Assembly: GCA_009829735.1 (NCBI GenBank)
Contig: CM020619.1
Coordinates: forward strand, 6,402,083-6,466,082
Length of the DNA: 64,000 nt
Direction: 5' to 3'
DNA from: Pyropia yezoensis
Lineage: Eukaryota; Rhodophyta; Bangiophyceae; Bangiales; Bangiaceae
The notes beneath the pieces were generated by a model, which did no database searches, was not told the DNA's origin, and saw only the letters and a program-made list of their open reading frames with translations. The translations under genes were made by a program, and so were the position numbers. Below, in pieces: positions 1-12,927 of the stretch; position 1 is the stretch's first letter, and each line of letters begins with the position of its first letter.

Positions 1-779
1 TAGCCCGGCCGCCCGGTCGCTAGCCCAGCCGCCGCGGCCTGCTGGCAGCCCCAACCCGACGGCAGCCCCACCCGACGGCAGCAGACAAGCGCCACACCCC
101 CCCCCCCCCCCCCACCCCCACCCCCCCCTCGCCGCCGCCGCCCCCACCACCACCACCACCACCACCACCACCACCACCACCACCACCATCACCACCCCCC
201 CCCCCCCCGGCGCGCACCACCCGCTTGCCTGCCTGCCTGCCCACCTGCCACCCGCCCGCCCACCGCCTGCCCACNNNNNNNNNNNNNNNNNNNNNNNNNN
301 NNNNNNNNNNNNNNNNNNNNNNNNNNNNNNNNNNNNNNNNNNNNNNNNNNNNNNNNNNNNNNNNNNNNNNNNNNNNNNNNNNNNNNNNNNNNNNNNNNNN
401 NNNNNNNNNNNNNNNNNNNNNNNNNNNNNNNNNNNNNNNNNNNNNNNNNNNNNNNNNNNNNNNNNNNNNNNNNNNNNNNNNNNNNNNNNNNNNNNNNNNN
501 NNNNNNNNNNNNNNNNNNNNNNNNNNNNNNNNNNNNNNNNNNNNNNNNNNNNNNNNNNNNNNNNNNNNNNNNNNNNNNNNNNNNNNNNNNNNNNNNNNNN
601 NNNNNNNNNNNNNNNNNNNNNNNNNNNNNNNNNNNNNNNNNNNNNNNNNNNNNNNNNNNNNNNNNNNNNNNNNNNNNNNNNNNNNNNNNNNNNNNNNNNN
701 NNNNNNNNNNNNNNNNNNNNNNNNNNNNNNNNNNNNNNNNNNNNNNNNNNNNNNNNNNNNNNNNNNNNNNNNNNGTGTG

Positions 780-813
<34 letters not shown>

Positions 814-1317
814 GGTGGGCGCAGCAGCCGCTGTCGTTGTCACCGCCGCCGCTGTCGCCGCCGCCGCTGACGCCGCGACGACCGGCGCGTGCGCCGGCGC
901 AACCGCCACCCGCCAGGCGGCCACGCCCGTCGCCAACCCGCCGCAACCCCCACCACGCTGCCAGACGCGAGCAGCCGGGCGCGCCGTCGTCGGTGGCGCT
1001 CCCCATTCCCTCCTCGCCCCCCCGCCGCCCCTTCCCCTCTTTGGCAATCTCCCACGCCGCTCCCCACCGTCCCCTCCTCCCGTCTTGCAGCGCCCCCATT
1101 CATCCCTTTGGCCGTCCGCAGCGCAGGGCCAACCCCTCTGCATTCCTCCACCCCGCCTCCCTCCCCTCCCCTTCCTTTCGGCCTCGTCCCCCTGCGTCCG
1201 GTTTCTTCCGTCCTCTTTCCTCCCTACCACCCCCCCCCCCCCCCCCCCGGCCCCCCCTCGCCCGCCCAATCCAATCCATTCCATCCTCATCCACGCCGCT
1301 GCCGCTAGGTCGCCACG
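1..1317. repeat. Simple repeats and scaffold gap upstream of CXC gene
   Basis: C-rich low-complexity DNA with a (CAC)n run near 145-190 and long C and G homopolymers. Bases 275-774 are exactly 500 Ns, a typical fixed-size scaffolding gap, so the real length is unknown. From about 830 to 1317 the sequence is pyrimidine-rich and GC-rich and probably holds the promoter and 5' UTR of the gene starting at 1318. Open frames here exist on several strands and frames only because stop codons are rare in such DNA. I see no gene. Confidence 0.8.
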
Positions 1318-4300
1318 ATGTTGCCCTCAGACATGGACCCCTTCCTCTCGCAGCTCACCCCCGACGATGTGCCCGGTGTGGGCGTCCCCCTCCCGATGCC
1401 CCTCCCCCTCGGTGACCTTGCTGCCGACGGCGGCGGCGTTGGTGGGCGGGGCGTTGGCAGCTGTGACGACAACGGCGTCGGCGTCGGCGGCGGTGGTGGC
1501 CGCAGTGTCGTCGGCGGCGGCATTGCCGGCGGCGTCGGCGGCGTTGGTGGCGTTGGTGGCGTTGGTGTCGTTGGTGGCGGCGGCGTCGGGGACGGGGACC
1601 TCCACGCGTCTGACGAGAGCGACGGGGACCTGTTTGGGCCCCCGCGGGGGTCCACCGCCGCCCTCCTCTCCGCGTCCCCCCCCGCGGCGGGCCTCCGCGG
1701 GGGGGGCGCCCTCGGGCCGGCGGCGGGCGGGGTGGACCCCTTTTTTGCTCACCCGTCCTCGTTTGGGGCCGACCCCTCCTGGGCGGCCGGCGTCGGCGGC
1801 ATGGGCGGTAGCGGTGGCGGCGGCGGCAGCGGTGGCGGCGGCTGTGGCGGCGGCGGCGGGGGCGGTGGCGGCGGCGGCGGCGCGTTTGGGTGTGGCAGCC
1901 CGTCGCTGCCGGCGACGCCCATCTCGCGTATCGCGGCGGCGCGGTTCAAGGTGGAAGACTTTTTGGTGTCCCCCCCCGGGCGCGGGGGGATTGGCGCCGC
2001 CGCCGCCGCCGCCGCCGGGAGTGTTACGCCCGCGTCGGCGCGCCGGCGGGGGCGCCTCTTTGCCGTGGATGACTGGCTGGTCAGCCCCGCCCGCGGGCGG
2101 GGGGCGGGGGGGGGCGGCTGCCGCGGCCTGCTGGGTGGTGGCGGGGGAATAGGGGTGGGCGTGGGCGGTGGTGGTGGTGGTGGTGGTGGTGATGCGGCTG
2201 CTGGTGGAGGGCTGGTGGGCGGACCCGCCGCCGCGTATGCCACCCCCCGCGGCGGCGGGACGACCGCCGCGGAGCGGGCGCTGGCGGACCCTCTTGGGGG
2301 GGGCGGCGGCGGCGGCGGCGCCACCACCACCCCCCGCCGGTGCTGGACACCCCGCTATGCCCTCGGCGGTGGTGGTGGCGGCGGCGGCAGCAGCAGCGGC
2401 GGTGGCCTGGCCCCGGCGGTGCTCTTCCCCCCGACCGCCGACGCTGACGCTGACGATGGCGGCGTGGCGGCGCTGTATGGGGAGTACGTGCCGGGCCTCA
2501 TGGCGGGCCTGCCCCTGGTGGGCGAGGCGGTCACCCCCGCCGCCGACCGCGGGCCCGGGGGGGCGGAGGGGTTGCCTTGCCCGCCGCCCCCGCCACCGCC
2601 GCCGTCCCTGCCGCCGCCCGGTGCCCCCGCCGCCGCCGCAACAGTGGCGGCGGCGGCGGCGGCACTCTGTGGCGCCACCACTGTCGGCGGCGGTGGCGGC
2701 GGCGGCGGCGGGTGGGCCACCCCCGCCGCTGCTGGCCCTGCGGGCGTGCCCACCACCCCCGTCACATCAGGGGGGGCGGCGACGGGAGCACCCCCCGCGG
2801 GCGCTGCCTCGGGCGCCGCCGCGTGGGGGGTGGCCGCGGCGGCCGCCCCCGCCCCCGCCCCCGCCCCCGCCACCCTCCTAAAAACGGCATCGGCTGCCGC
2901 CGCCGCCGCCGCGGCCCCCCGCCCCGCCACACTGACAGCGGCAGCAGCGGCGGTGACGGCAGCGACAGAGGCGACAGGGGCGGCGGCGGCTGTGGCGCCG
3001 AGCCGCCGGCACGCGCGGCCGGCACGGCGGCGGCCGCTCAAGCGGCGCGCGCCCGGGGCGGCGGCTGCAGCGGCCGCCGCCGCTACCGCCGCTGCCACCG
3101 CTGCCGCCGCCGCGTCAGCAGCCGCTACCACCGCCACTGCCACCGCGTCGGCGGGGGCGTCTGCGCCAGCCACGGCGGGGGTCGGATCCCCCATGGAGGG
3201 AGTGCGGCGGCAGGCGCCGGCAACGGCGGTGGCGGCGACAGCGCGGTCCCTGTGGGGCGGTGCGCCCGTCCAGACGGCGGCGGCGCCCCCCCCAGCGGCC
3301 GGCAGGCCTGCCAAGCGCAAGGCGCGGGCGGCCGCCGCGCCCGCGGGTCCCCCGCGGGGCGCCCCCTCCCCCCCTACGGCGACCGTAGCCGGCGGCGGCG
3401 TCGGCGGCGGCGGCGGCGGCGGCGGCGGCATTGGCGGCGACGGCGCGGGGAGGCGCGGCGCGTCCCCTGCATCCCTGGCCACCCCCCCCCCCCGCGGCAG
3501 GGGCGGCGGCGGCGGCTGCGTCGCCCCCCGCCCGCGTGCACACCGCCCTGCGGCGGCGGCGCTCCCCCCCCCCCCCCGCCGCCGCCACCCGCCCCCGAGA
3601 TGGACCTCGACGCGCCCCTCTCCCCCGGGATTGCGGCGTGGCTCGCCGCCGCCGCCCGTGCAGGCGGCGCCGACGGCGGCGGCGGCGGCGGCGGTGGCGG
3701 CGGCGGTGACGGTGGGGGTGGGCGGGGTGGCGGCGGGCCCGGCGGCGGCGCCACCGGCGGCACCCCGCGCACCGTGTGGGCCGCAGCGGCGGCTGCTGCC
3801 GCGGCGGCCATTGCCGCGTCGGCCCCGGCGGCGGCAACGACCGCGCGGGCTCTCTTCCCGCCGCCCCCCGCCCTGCCGACGGGTCCCTCGTCGGTCGGGG
3901 GGGCGGCGGCGCCCGCCGCCGCGGGGGTGCCCGTGCTGGTGGGCGCGCCGCCGCCGCCGCGGCTACGCTGCAACTGCCGCAAGGGCTGCGCCAAGCGCTA
4001 CTGCGTGTGCCTCCACGCCGGCCACCCGTGCGGCGCCGGCTGTGGCTGCGACGGCCCGGCGGGGTGCCAAAACGGGGCGGCGGGCCGGGCGGTGGCGGCC
4101 GCGTCGGCGGCGGCAGCGGCGGCGGCGGCGGCGGCACCGTCGGTGGCGGCTCCCGCCGCCGCCCCCACCCCCGCCGCCGTCGCGGCTGCGCGGCTCACGA
4201 CCGCCGCCGCCGCCGCGGCGGCGAGAAGAGTGGTGCCGGCGGCGGCGGCGGCGGTGGGGGGGCGGCAGCGGCGGCCCGCCCGGGGCTCCGCTGCCGCGGT

Positions 4301-4499
4301 GGCCGGCCGTGGCCGCGGCCGCGGCCGTAGCGGTTGCACTGGCGGCGGCGCCCCCCCCCCCCCCCCCCGCCGTCCCGGTCGGCCCCCCCCGCCCCCCCCG
4401 CCCCCCCCGCCCTCCCCCCCCCACCCGACCGACGGCCACCACCGCCGGTGCGGGGGTGCCGCCGCCAACGGCGCTGCTGCTGCGGCTGCTCCCCCCCCC

Positions 4500-4531
<32 letters not shown>

Positions 4532-5190
4532 CACCGTCGGCGGGGATGCCCGCCGCGGGGTCTGCCTGGCCCGCCCCCACCGCCGCTGCGACGGCGGCGG
4601 CGGCGGCGCCCCGGCAGGGGGTGGCCCCTGCGGCGGCGCCGTCGGCGCCGTCGGCGCCGTCGGCGGCGCCGTCGGCGGTGGTGGGGGCGGCGGCAGGCCC
4701 CACCGCTGACGCGTGGCGGGCGCTCGTCCTCGAGTCGTGGCGCGCGCCGCCGCCGCCGCCGCCGGTGCGCCCGCCGCCGCCGCCGCCGCCGCTGGCGCGG
4801 CCAGGCGGCCCGCCCGCCGCGGCGACGGCGCCGGCGCACGCGCCGCCGCCCCCACCGCCGCCGCCCGTGGCGGCACCGTGTGCGGCCGCCGCCGGCGGCG
4901 GCCACTCCCCCGCCCTCTCGGTGGTGACCCCCGCCGCGGCGGCCGCCGCGTCGTCGGGGGTGGCGGGCGCGCCGCCGCCCCCCCCGCCACCGTCGTTTGC
5001 CCTGTCCCCCGCGGCGGCCGCGACGCCCGGCGGCGGCGGCGGCGGTGGGGGCGGCGGGGGCAGCGGCGGGTCGGCCGGCGGCTCGCCCGCCACGCCCGCT
5101 GGGTCGGCCCGGCGGGTGCGGCCGCGCATCCTCAGCAGCACCCGCAAGCGGGTGCGGCGGGCGCTCCCCGCCGCCGCCTATTGGGCGTGA
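1318..5190 (+). CDS. CXC (tesmin/TSO1-like) domain DNA-binding protein
   Basis: Probable nuclear DNA-binding protein. The key evidence is one cysteine-rich block at about 3960-4072, starting RCNCRKGCAKRYCVC and ending GCGC...CQN. Its Cys spacing follows half of a CRC domain (C-x-C-x3-C-x4-C-x-C-x6-C-x3-C-x-C). Plant and animal family members usually have two such blocks; I find only one. The N-terminal part (ATG at 1318) carries two similar motifs, FKVEDFLVSP near 1948 and FAVDDWLVSP near 2062, then long Gly, Ala and Pro tracts. The C-terminus is basic (RKRVRRAL). The CXC block and the segment from about 3580 to 4350 read in a different frame from the two ends. The frame changes fall at long poly-C runs (near 3482-3580 and 4350-4380), and no GTACG donor is visible there. 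Miscounted homopolymers are therefore more likely than introns. About 1290 codons overall. The exact product is uncertain. Confidence 0.62.
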
Positions 5191-5850
5191 GGGAGGGGGA
5201 GGGACGGGGCTGCCGCGCGCGCGCGGTTGTATGGACTGTACGCGGGTTTGGCGCGGTGGGTGGGTGAGGGTGTATGGGTGGGGGGGGGGGGGGGAGGGAA
5301 GGGCGCGGGGTGGTGCGGATGGCTGGCGGCGGGGATGTGTGTGTGGGTAGGCGGCTCGCGGCCGCCACGTTTGGAATGGCCACGCGCCTCGCGGAGCGGG
5401 GGGGGGGATGGGGCAGGTGTCGACGGGGCTATGTATTATTCCCTTTTTTTTTTTTATGCGTCTGGGCTTTGGCTTTTCCCCGCGCGCGCCGCACGCGGCC
5501 ACGCACCCGGCGGGCAGCAGCGGCCACGCCCCCGGCGGGCAGCAGCGGCTACGACCCCGGCGGGCAGCAGCGGCTACGCCCCCGGCGGGCAGCAGCGGCT
5601 ACGCCCCCGGCGGGCACCAGCAGCACGCCCCGCGTCGTCGTCGACGGCTGGACGGACGGCCGCCGCCCCAACCGGCGGCGCGCGCCACGGCCGCCCGCCT
5701 GCCGCTGGCGCGCCGTGGCGGGCGCGCGCGCGGGGGCCGCGGCGCGGGCGGGAGTCGGGACGGGTGGATTAAAAAAAAAAAAGCGGGGCGCCTGTACAGA
5801 CGGCGGCGCGTGCTGCCCCTCCCCCCCCTGCTCCCTAGCCTCCTCCCCCC
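5191..5850. other. Convergent intergenic region
   Basis: Shared 3' flank of the CXC gene and BTAF1. It holds a G-rich stretch, T and A homopolymers (near 5445 and 5770) and the 25-bp tandem repeat listed separately. No gene seen. Confidence 0.7.
5506..5630. repeat. 25-bp tandem repeat, five copies
   Basis: Unit cccggcgggcagcagcggct followed by acgcc. Copies start at 5506, 5531, 5556, 5581 and 5606. The middle copies are almost identical and the last is degenerate. It lies between two convergent genes. Confidence 0.9.
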
Positions 5851-7769
5851 CTACCCGCGGCCCCCTACCCCCCTCCCGAGCCTTGCACCTCGTGCCTCCA
5901 TCAGAGCATCACTGCGCGGCAGGGGCGCCCCCCCCGCCCCCCCCCGCAGCGGGGCCGCCCCCCCCCCCCCTGCCCCGCCAAAACCGTCGAGGAAGCCGTC
6001 CATGTTGTACTCGTCGGCGTACTGCGCATCGTCCCACAGGTCGCCGATACCGTCGAGGGCGGCCTTGAGGCCACCGCCCAGGCCCGCGGCCGCACCACCG
6101 CCGTCGGCGCCCGCCGCGGAGCCACCGGCCGCGTCCGCAGCCCCCCCCCCGGCGGCGGCGGCGCCGCCCTCAATCTTAAACAGGTCGAGCAGCTCCGACG
6201 TGTTCATCGACTGCAGGGAGCTGTTCTCCCGGTTGACCACCGTGTTGGCCACGTGCGTCTTGAAGCGCTGCACGTTCATGATCTTCTCCTCCAGCGTGCC
6301 CCGCGTGATGAGGCGATACACATTGACGACTCGCTTCTGGCCCAGCCGGTGCGCGCGGTCCATGGCCTGGAGGTCCTTGGCGGGGTTGTAGTCGTGCTCC
6401 AGAAATATGACCACGTCGGCGCCCGTCAGGTTGAGGCCAAGGCCCCCGACGTGGGTGGTCAACAACAGCACATCAATGCTCGGGTCAGCGTTGAAGCGCG
6501 TTGCAATGGACTGCCGCTTGGACGCCTCCACTGACCCGTCCAGCCGCAGGTACGACACGCCGGGCATGGCCGCGCGGAAGAGGTCCTCCTCGACGATATC
6601 CAGCATCGGCTTGAGCTGCGCAAACACCAGCGCCCGGTGGCCGCCCCGGCCAGCGCCGCCGGCACCCTCATCGGCCACACCGGCACTCCCTTCTGCGCTG
6701 GTGCCGCCACCACCCCCGCCGCCGCTCACCCCAATCCCACAGTCAGTCAGGATGCTCTGGAGCGCAATAAGCTTTGCACTCATCGCCACGTCGGTCAGTG
6801 ACTGGCCTGACGCCGCGAGCTCCTTGCGCACCACCGGGAGCTCAGGGTGCTTGTCCGACAGCACAAGCCGCGGATGGCTGCACAACCGCCGCAGGTACTG
6901 GAGCGCCTGGAGAGCAAACGGGCTGCGTTTGGCGGGGGCCGGGCCCTTGCCTTTGGTGCCCCCAACGCCGCCACCACCAGCGGCCGCTGTCGTCGACGGT
7001 GGGAGCCCCGTGGCGAGAACATTCTTGGAAAAGTCCTCGTACAGCCGCACCTGCAGGGGCGTCAGCTCGCACGAGTAGTCTTGAATGATCTTAGGCGGCA
7101 GCTCCGACAGCACGTCCTCCTTCATGCGCCGCAACACAAACGGCAGCACCTGTCGGTGGAGAGCCTCCATGGCCAAGAGGCCACGCTCCCGCTCGCGCTC
7201 CCCCACCTTGAGCTCCCGTGACGCGAGGATGGGCTTGGCGTACGCGTCCCGGAAAGAGCGCTCCGTGCCCAAAAAGCCCGGCATAAGGAAATCAAAAATG
7301 GACCACAGCTCCAGGACCGTGTTTTGGATGGGCGTCCCTGTCAGCACCAGCCGGTGGGAAGCCGCCACGGACCGGACCGCCGCCGCGGCCTTGGTCCGCG
7401 GGTTCTTGATCACGTGACCCTCGTCGAGGGCAACGTAGCTCCATGACAGGGACGTAAAGTGGGGCAGGTCATTCGCCAACACATCGTACGAGGTGACCAC
7501 CAGCGATGCGGCTGCCAGCGGGCTGCCGTTGCCGCCCGCGGCAGCGGCCGCCGCCCGACGAAGCCGTGCGCGCTCCTTGGGCGGCCCTGCATACAGGAGC
7601 ACCTTGTCAAAAACGTGGGGGAAGAAGCGGGCCGCCTCTTGACCCCAATGTGCAACAAGTGTACTCGGGCACACCACCAGCGACGCGCGGGGAGGGCCAG
7701 CCGAGCGACCCTCTCGGATGTCGGCGCGCTGGGTGTGGTGGTCGCCCGCAATCATACAAAGCGTCATGA

Positions 7770-7801
<32 letters not shown>

Positions 7802-10800
7802 GCCCCGTGAAGGCCGTAGCGGTGGAGGAAGGCAAGCCAGTCCAGGCACTCTTGCTGATACCGCCGCAGCGTCACGTCGCCGTGGACCTCCACGGGCAGC
7901 GCATAGTGCGACCGCGGCGCGGTGCCGAGGAGCTGGCCGAGGAAAGAACGGGCCTCATCCCGCTGGGCGGCCAGGTCGGGGCCGAGTGCCGCGTCGCCCG
8001 ACGACGAGTCACCACCGCCCTCGAGCGGCATCAGCCGGACAAGGACGCCAAAGACACCAGCCGCCGCTGCCCGTACCCCATCGTCGTGGTCCACCATCCG
8101 CGCCATGACCGGGACGACCAGGAAGGCGGCGTATGGCACCAGCGCCAAGTCCATCGTATCTACCACACACCGCAAGGCCGCGGCAGCACCACGGCGGGCG
8201 GCCGCGCCGGCCGCAGCATCGCCGCCGCCATTCGCACCACCTCCGCCCGCGCTCGTCAGCAGGGCGCCGACGGCCAGGCGAGCGGCTTCTACTCCCCCCT
8301 GCTCCTCGCCTCGAGCACCCTGCGACGCCGCTGCCGTCGAACCGGTCGACGACAACAGCGGCAGTAGCTGCTGCACCACTACGCGCATGCCCAACGCGGG
8401 CATGGCCGCCACCATCTCAGCAAGACATGAACCCGCCGCCGCACTGGCCGCCTCGGATGCCACCGCAGTGTGGGCCACAATGGACGGCAGCAGCGAAGCC
8501 AGTGACGGATGCAGGTCTGCGTGGACGGAACCGACAACGGTGCGAAGAACGGTCATCGCGTCCGCGGCAGACAAGACTGGCGCCACAGCGGCAGCGTCTC
8601 CGGCAGGCTGCAGAGCACCGGCGAGCAGCGCCCACAGCGATGGCAGGGACACAAACAGGTCATGTCCAAATGCGACGCACAAAGCCCGCAGAGCAATCCC
8701 TGACCCCCGCCACTGCACGTCTACTGGTTCGTTGGCGCCCGTGCTGATGGATGCCGCCACCCCGGCTGCGGCGTCACCCCCGACGGGTGCCACCGTTGAA
8801 AGTACGTCCCGGGACGTCCGGTACTTGGCCAAGTTCTTGACCAGCATCGCCGCCGGCCGCTCCATCCCCGATGCCACCAGCCGCCGCACAAGCGCGGCCG
8901 CAGCGGCGCCCGCGTGGCGCTGCAGTGGTACATCACGGGTGGCGCGGACGGCCGCGACGAGCGCCTTGATCAGCGGACCAACGCGGGTGGGCAGCGGGTC
9001 CGCGTCGCCGGCGGTGACGGCCGCCGCCGCGGCGGCGCGGAGGGCAATGGCCAAGCCGCCCGCCTTGATCGTCGCGTAGCCAATGGCGGCCAGCACGCGC
9101 AGCCGAGTGGCGTCAATGAGGTCCCGCTGCCGCTCCGCGTCTGCCGCCGCAGACGCAGCCGATGACTTGCGCCCGCCACCACGGCCGCCCTTGCGAGGCA
9201 CGACAGCCACCTCGGGCCGCGGCATCGCGGCGGCCATGGCGGCGGCGCGGGCCTCGTACAGTGCGTACGCGCCGGTGGCGACGAGCGATGCGTGTGGTCG
9301 CGCAGTAGCTGCCAGCGCCGCTGCCGCCGCGGCCGTCTCGGCACTGAGCGGCGCCGTCGGTGCAGCGGAGGCGGCAGCACCACCGCGACCCTTTTTGGCC
9401 GTCGTAGCCGCCTGAAAGTCGATGCCCTGGCGAAAGGCCTCGCGCGCAGCAGCTACGTCCAGACCCGTGGCGGACACTTGTGCCAGCGGTACTGTTGCAA
9501 GGATCGTGTCCAGCAAGGCGGCGGAGTCGGCAAAAAAGGAGGGTGACGCGGCGCCCACCTCGGCAAACAGGCAGTCGCCGGTCGCGCCGCCGGCTGCAAC
9601 CACTTCTCGTTCCATAGACACACGCACCGCGGGCGGGAGGCGCCCAGTGCCGGCGGTCGCGGTGCCGGTCGCGACAGCCACGGGGAACGCGACACCGTCG
9701 GTACTCACCCCTAGCGTCGTCGTGGATGATGCCCACACCTGCGCAACCAGACAGGCAACTCGCCGGGCCGACCCGTACGGGCTGGCCAGCTCGGTCAGCA
9801 GCGCCCGCTCCATTGCACCCGCCACCGCAGCGTCTGGGGCCGACGCTCCATCTGTGGCAGGCTCCCCGGACACGTCGGCCGCTCGTGGCCACAGCTTGGC
9901 CAGCAGGCCCAGCGCCTCGGCGGCCGACAGCTGCATCAAGAGCCCCTCCTCTGGCCCCTCAATGACGACGGCGTCGTGCGCTACCAGCGCCGTACCGAGG
10001 CCGCTGCCGACCGCCGCCGACGCGCCACGACGAGCGGCTGCCTTTTCTGCCTTGGCCGCCCGACGCGCGCGTGCGGCGGCGGCACGGGCCGACACGGCAG
10101 TGAGAGTTGCGGCACCGTCGCCAGCACGAGCGACAGCCGCCGCTTCCCCACGCGACTGGCATGAGGCGAGGCGCAGCCAAAGGGGCAAGCGCGGCGCGAG
10201 GCCACGCGCAATGCCCGCCGACCAACCCGCGGGGAGGGACGCCAGGCGCACCGTGGCCTCTGCTGCGCTTGGCGCCGAGGCCGACGGTGGCGGCGTATGC
10301 AACAGGAGCGATCGCCACACACGGCGCGCCGCGGCGAGCGCAGTCTCGTCATTATCCAGTAACAGGCACACATAGACGCGGGAGAGCGCCTGGGCCGCCA
10401 AGTCTGCGGGCAGCGCAGAGGTGTCGGGGGAAGCCAGCGATGCAGAGACGAGAGACTCGAGCGTCTGCAGCGCCGCCCGCCGCACGTCTGCGGACGTGTG
10501 GCGGAGAAAGGGCCACAAGCGGGGCATGAGGTCGCCGAGTTCGTGCTCTCCACCCGCGGCGTCATCGTCATCGTCCAGGTCACTGCCCAGATCGAGGCTG
10601 TCATTTGCCGCGGCACCAGGCTCCGCCTTCACCACCGCGGCGGCCTCCGCAGGCGCGGGTGGGGCCTCTAGCCACAACGGCGCAAAGCCCGGTGGTGGTG
10701 GCGTCGCCGACAGCGCTGCCAACAGCCGCAGTACGCTGGCCGTCGACGCGCTAATGTCGTCCAAGTCAAGGAGCGTCGCCCACAACAGCCGCACCAGCCG

Positions 10801-12088
10801 CGGCACAGACGACGGGAGGGCGGCGGTCAGCGGGCCCACCACCGGCGCCAGCGCCTCGGCCGCAACCGCCCGCACGTCATCGTCATCGTCACGGAGGCCG
10901 GCCGCAATGACTGGGTACGCGTCGGCGAGGAGCAACGCCGCCAGGTCGGCGCGGACGGCCAGGAGGTAGCGCACGCCGAGCAGCGCCGCGTGCCGCACCT
11001 CCCACCGGCCGACGGACGCGGCGGTGGCAAGCGCCAGCACCGACCCAAGGAGGGCCGACACTCGATCGGGGGGCAGCACCGCGGCGGTGGAGGCAAGCGC
11101 CTGCGCGGCCGTTTCGCGCACCGGCGCCACGACCGCGTCGCCTACATAGTCCCCAAACCGGTCGAGCGCGAGCACACACAGCAGACGGCACGCCACGTCC
11201 TCCAACACCACATAGTTGCGCGCCTGCGCCGCCGCAGGGGACATGTCCACGGCCGGGCAGGCGGGCGCCACAGCGGCGCCAGCGACCGCAGCCGCGTTGG
11301 CCGCGCCGCCATCACCTTCGCCCTCTGCAGGCGGCAGCGGCGGCGCCACTTTGGTCACCACCGGTGCCGGCACAAAGCGGCCCGCCGAGCCCGCGTGCGC
11401 CTTGAGGATCTCCCGCAGGCCGACCGCCGCCCCGTGGCGCGCCTCCCACCGCGGCTCGAGCAGCCCGTACTTGAGCACCTCCAGCGTGGCGCCAAACGGC
11501 CAGCCCCCCGCCCAGCGCGCATCCTCTGCGACGCCCGCCTCCTCGTCCGTCTCCCCCTCTGCGGCCGAGTCGGCGCCCCTGTCAGCACCGCCGCCGCCGA
11601 CGCCGCCGCCGCCGTCGGCACCGTCACCGCCGCTCGCCGCGGGCCGAGGACGTTTGGGCGGCCGCCCCGCAGGGGCGTGCCCGAGCTTGGACCGCTTCTT
11701 TGCCTCCCGCTTGAGGCGGTTGCGCTCGCGGGCGCTCAGCCCCGCCTCGCCCCCCCCCATCTCGGCCACCAAGTCCCCCACCGACGCCGTCGAGTCGGCA
11801 GAGCCAGTGGCGGCGCCGGTGGCGGCGACCGCTGCTGCCCCCCCGGCCGCCCCCCGCCGGGCTGCCAGGTCCTCGTCCTTTATGTCGAGTACCTCGGACG
11901 CGCCGCCCAGCCGGCCGTCCAGGCCGAGATGCTCCTGCAGGCGCGCCCGCTGGGTCGCCACGTCCCCACCGCCGCCCGCGTACTCGGCACCCGAGGAGCC
12001 GAGCAGGAGGGCGCCGCCGGTGAGCAGGCGGGGAATACTCAACGACTCGAGCGTCAAGAGGCCTTGCGGAAAGGCGTCGGCGGCGGCA

Positions 12089-12140
<52 letters not shown>

Positions 12141-12927
12141 GCTCATCCCCCTCCGCCTTGACCTGCAGACACGGGGCGCGCCAGACCAGCCAGGCACGAC
12201 ATGGAACACGAGCGAAGGCAATCCAACATGACGGGCGGCCATCAAGACCCCCATACGCACAGAGGACCCACCCATCCAGTCGCCGGGGCGTCAGCACCGC
12301 TGTTATCAACGCTACCCAACACAGCAGCAAATCCAGCGCCGGTATCGCATCCCGGGCCCGTGCCCCACCCAAATGGCGATTCAGGGGCATCACGCCAGCA
12401 GGCGGAAAACACCCGCCAGAGCCCCACCGTCTCGGCTCCCCCAGCCCGGCTCACCCGCCCGCCCGCCCCCGCCCACCTTAGAACCAGCCCACCCACCCGA
12501 CGGGCGGTCAACGTACCCTCCGGTCCCCCCCCCCCCCCCCCCCCCCATACGCCGGCGTGTGCCCCGCAATGGCCGCAATGGTGTGCCCCGCCGCGACGCG
12601 CGTGTCCCACGACGCGGCCCGCAGCAGGCGGCGGACGCGGCGGAGGAGGGCGGGCACCTGCGCGGCGTGCGCGGCGGCCAGGTCCCCCAGCTGCCGAGCC
12701 GCCATCCGCCGGACGCCGGTGCTGGTGCCGTCGGCGAGGAGGCCCAGCAGCCCGTCCAGCCGGGAGCTCCCGGCCGGCGCCGTTGGCGGCGGCGACGACA
12801 GCGCGGCGGCGGCGGCGGCGCCGCCCGCCGCCGCCGCCGCCCGCCCGCCAGACGACGGCGCGCCCCCCTCTGACCTTCTCGCCCCCCCCGCCCCTCCGCC
12901 CCTCCCCCCCGCGGCGCCGGTCATCAT
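5851..12927 (-). CDS. BTAF1: TATA-binding protein-associated factor, SNF2-type ATPase (BTAF1/Mot1)
   Basis: Swi2/Snf2-family ATPase that strips TBP from DNA using ATP, a nuclear regulator of RNA polymerase II transcription. Exon 1 is 12927-12517 and exon 2 is 12162-5851, both in phase 0. The intron 12516-12163 starts GTACGT and ends GCAG. The first in-frame ATG is 12927 and predicts about 2240 aa, longer than human (about 1850) because of an extended N-terminus and Ala/Gly inserts. Exon 1 holds the family N-terminus (SRLDGLLGLLADG, SWDTRVAAG). Exon 2 begins with a poly-Ala tract, followed by LLGSSGAEY, a long HEAT-repeat region, then the ATPase: DDMGLGKT (7769-7797), DEGH box (7408-7437) and helicase motif VI (MDRAHRLGQKR, near 6350). 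The C-terminus has the typical LWDDAQYADEYNMD. Convergent with the CXC gene; divergent from bL28m. Confidence 0.96.
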
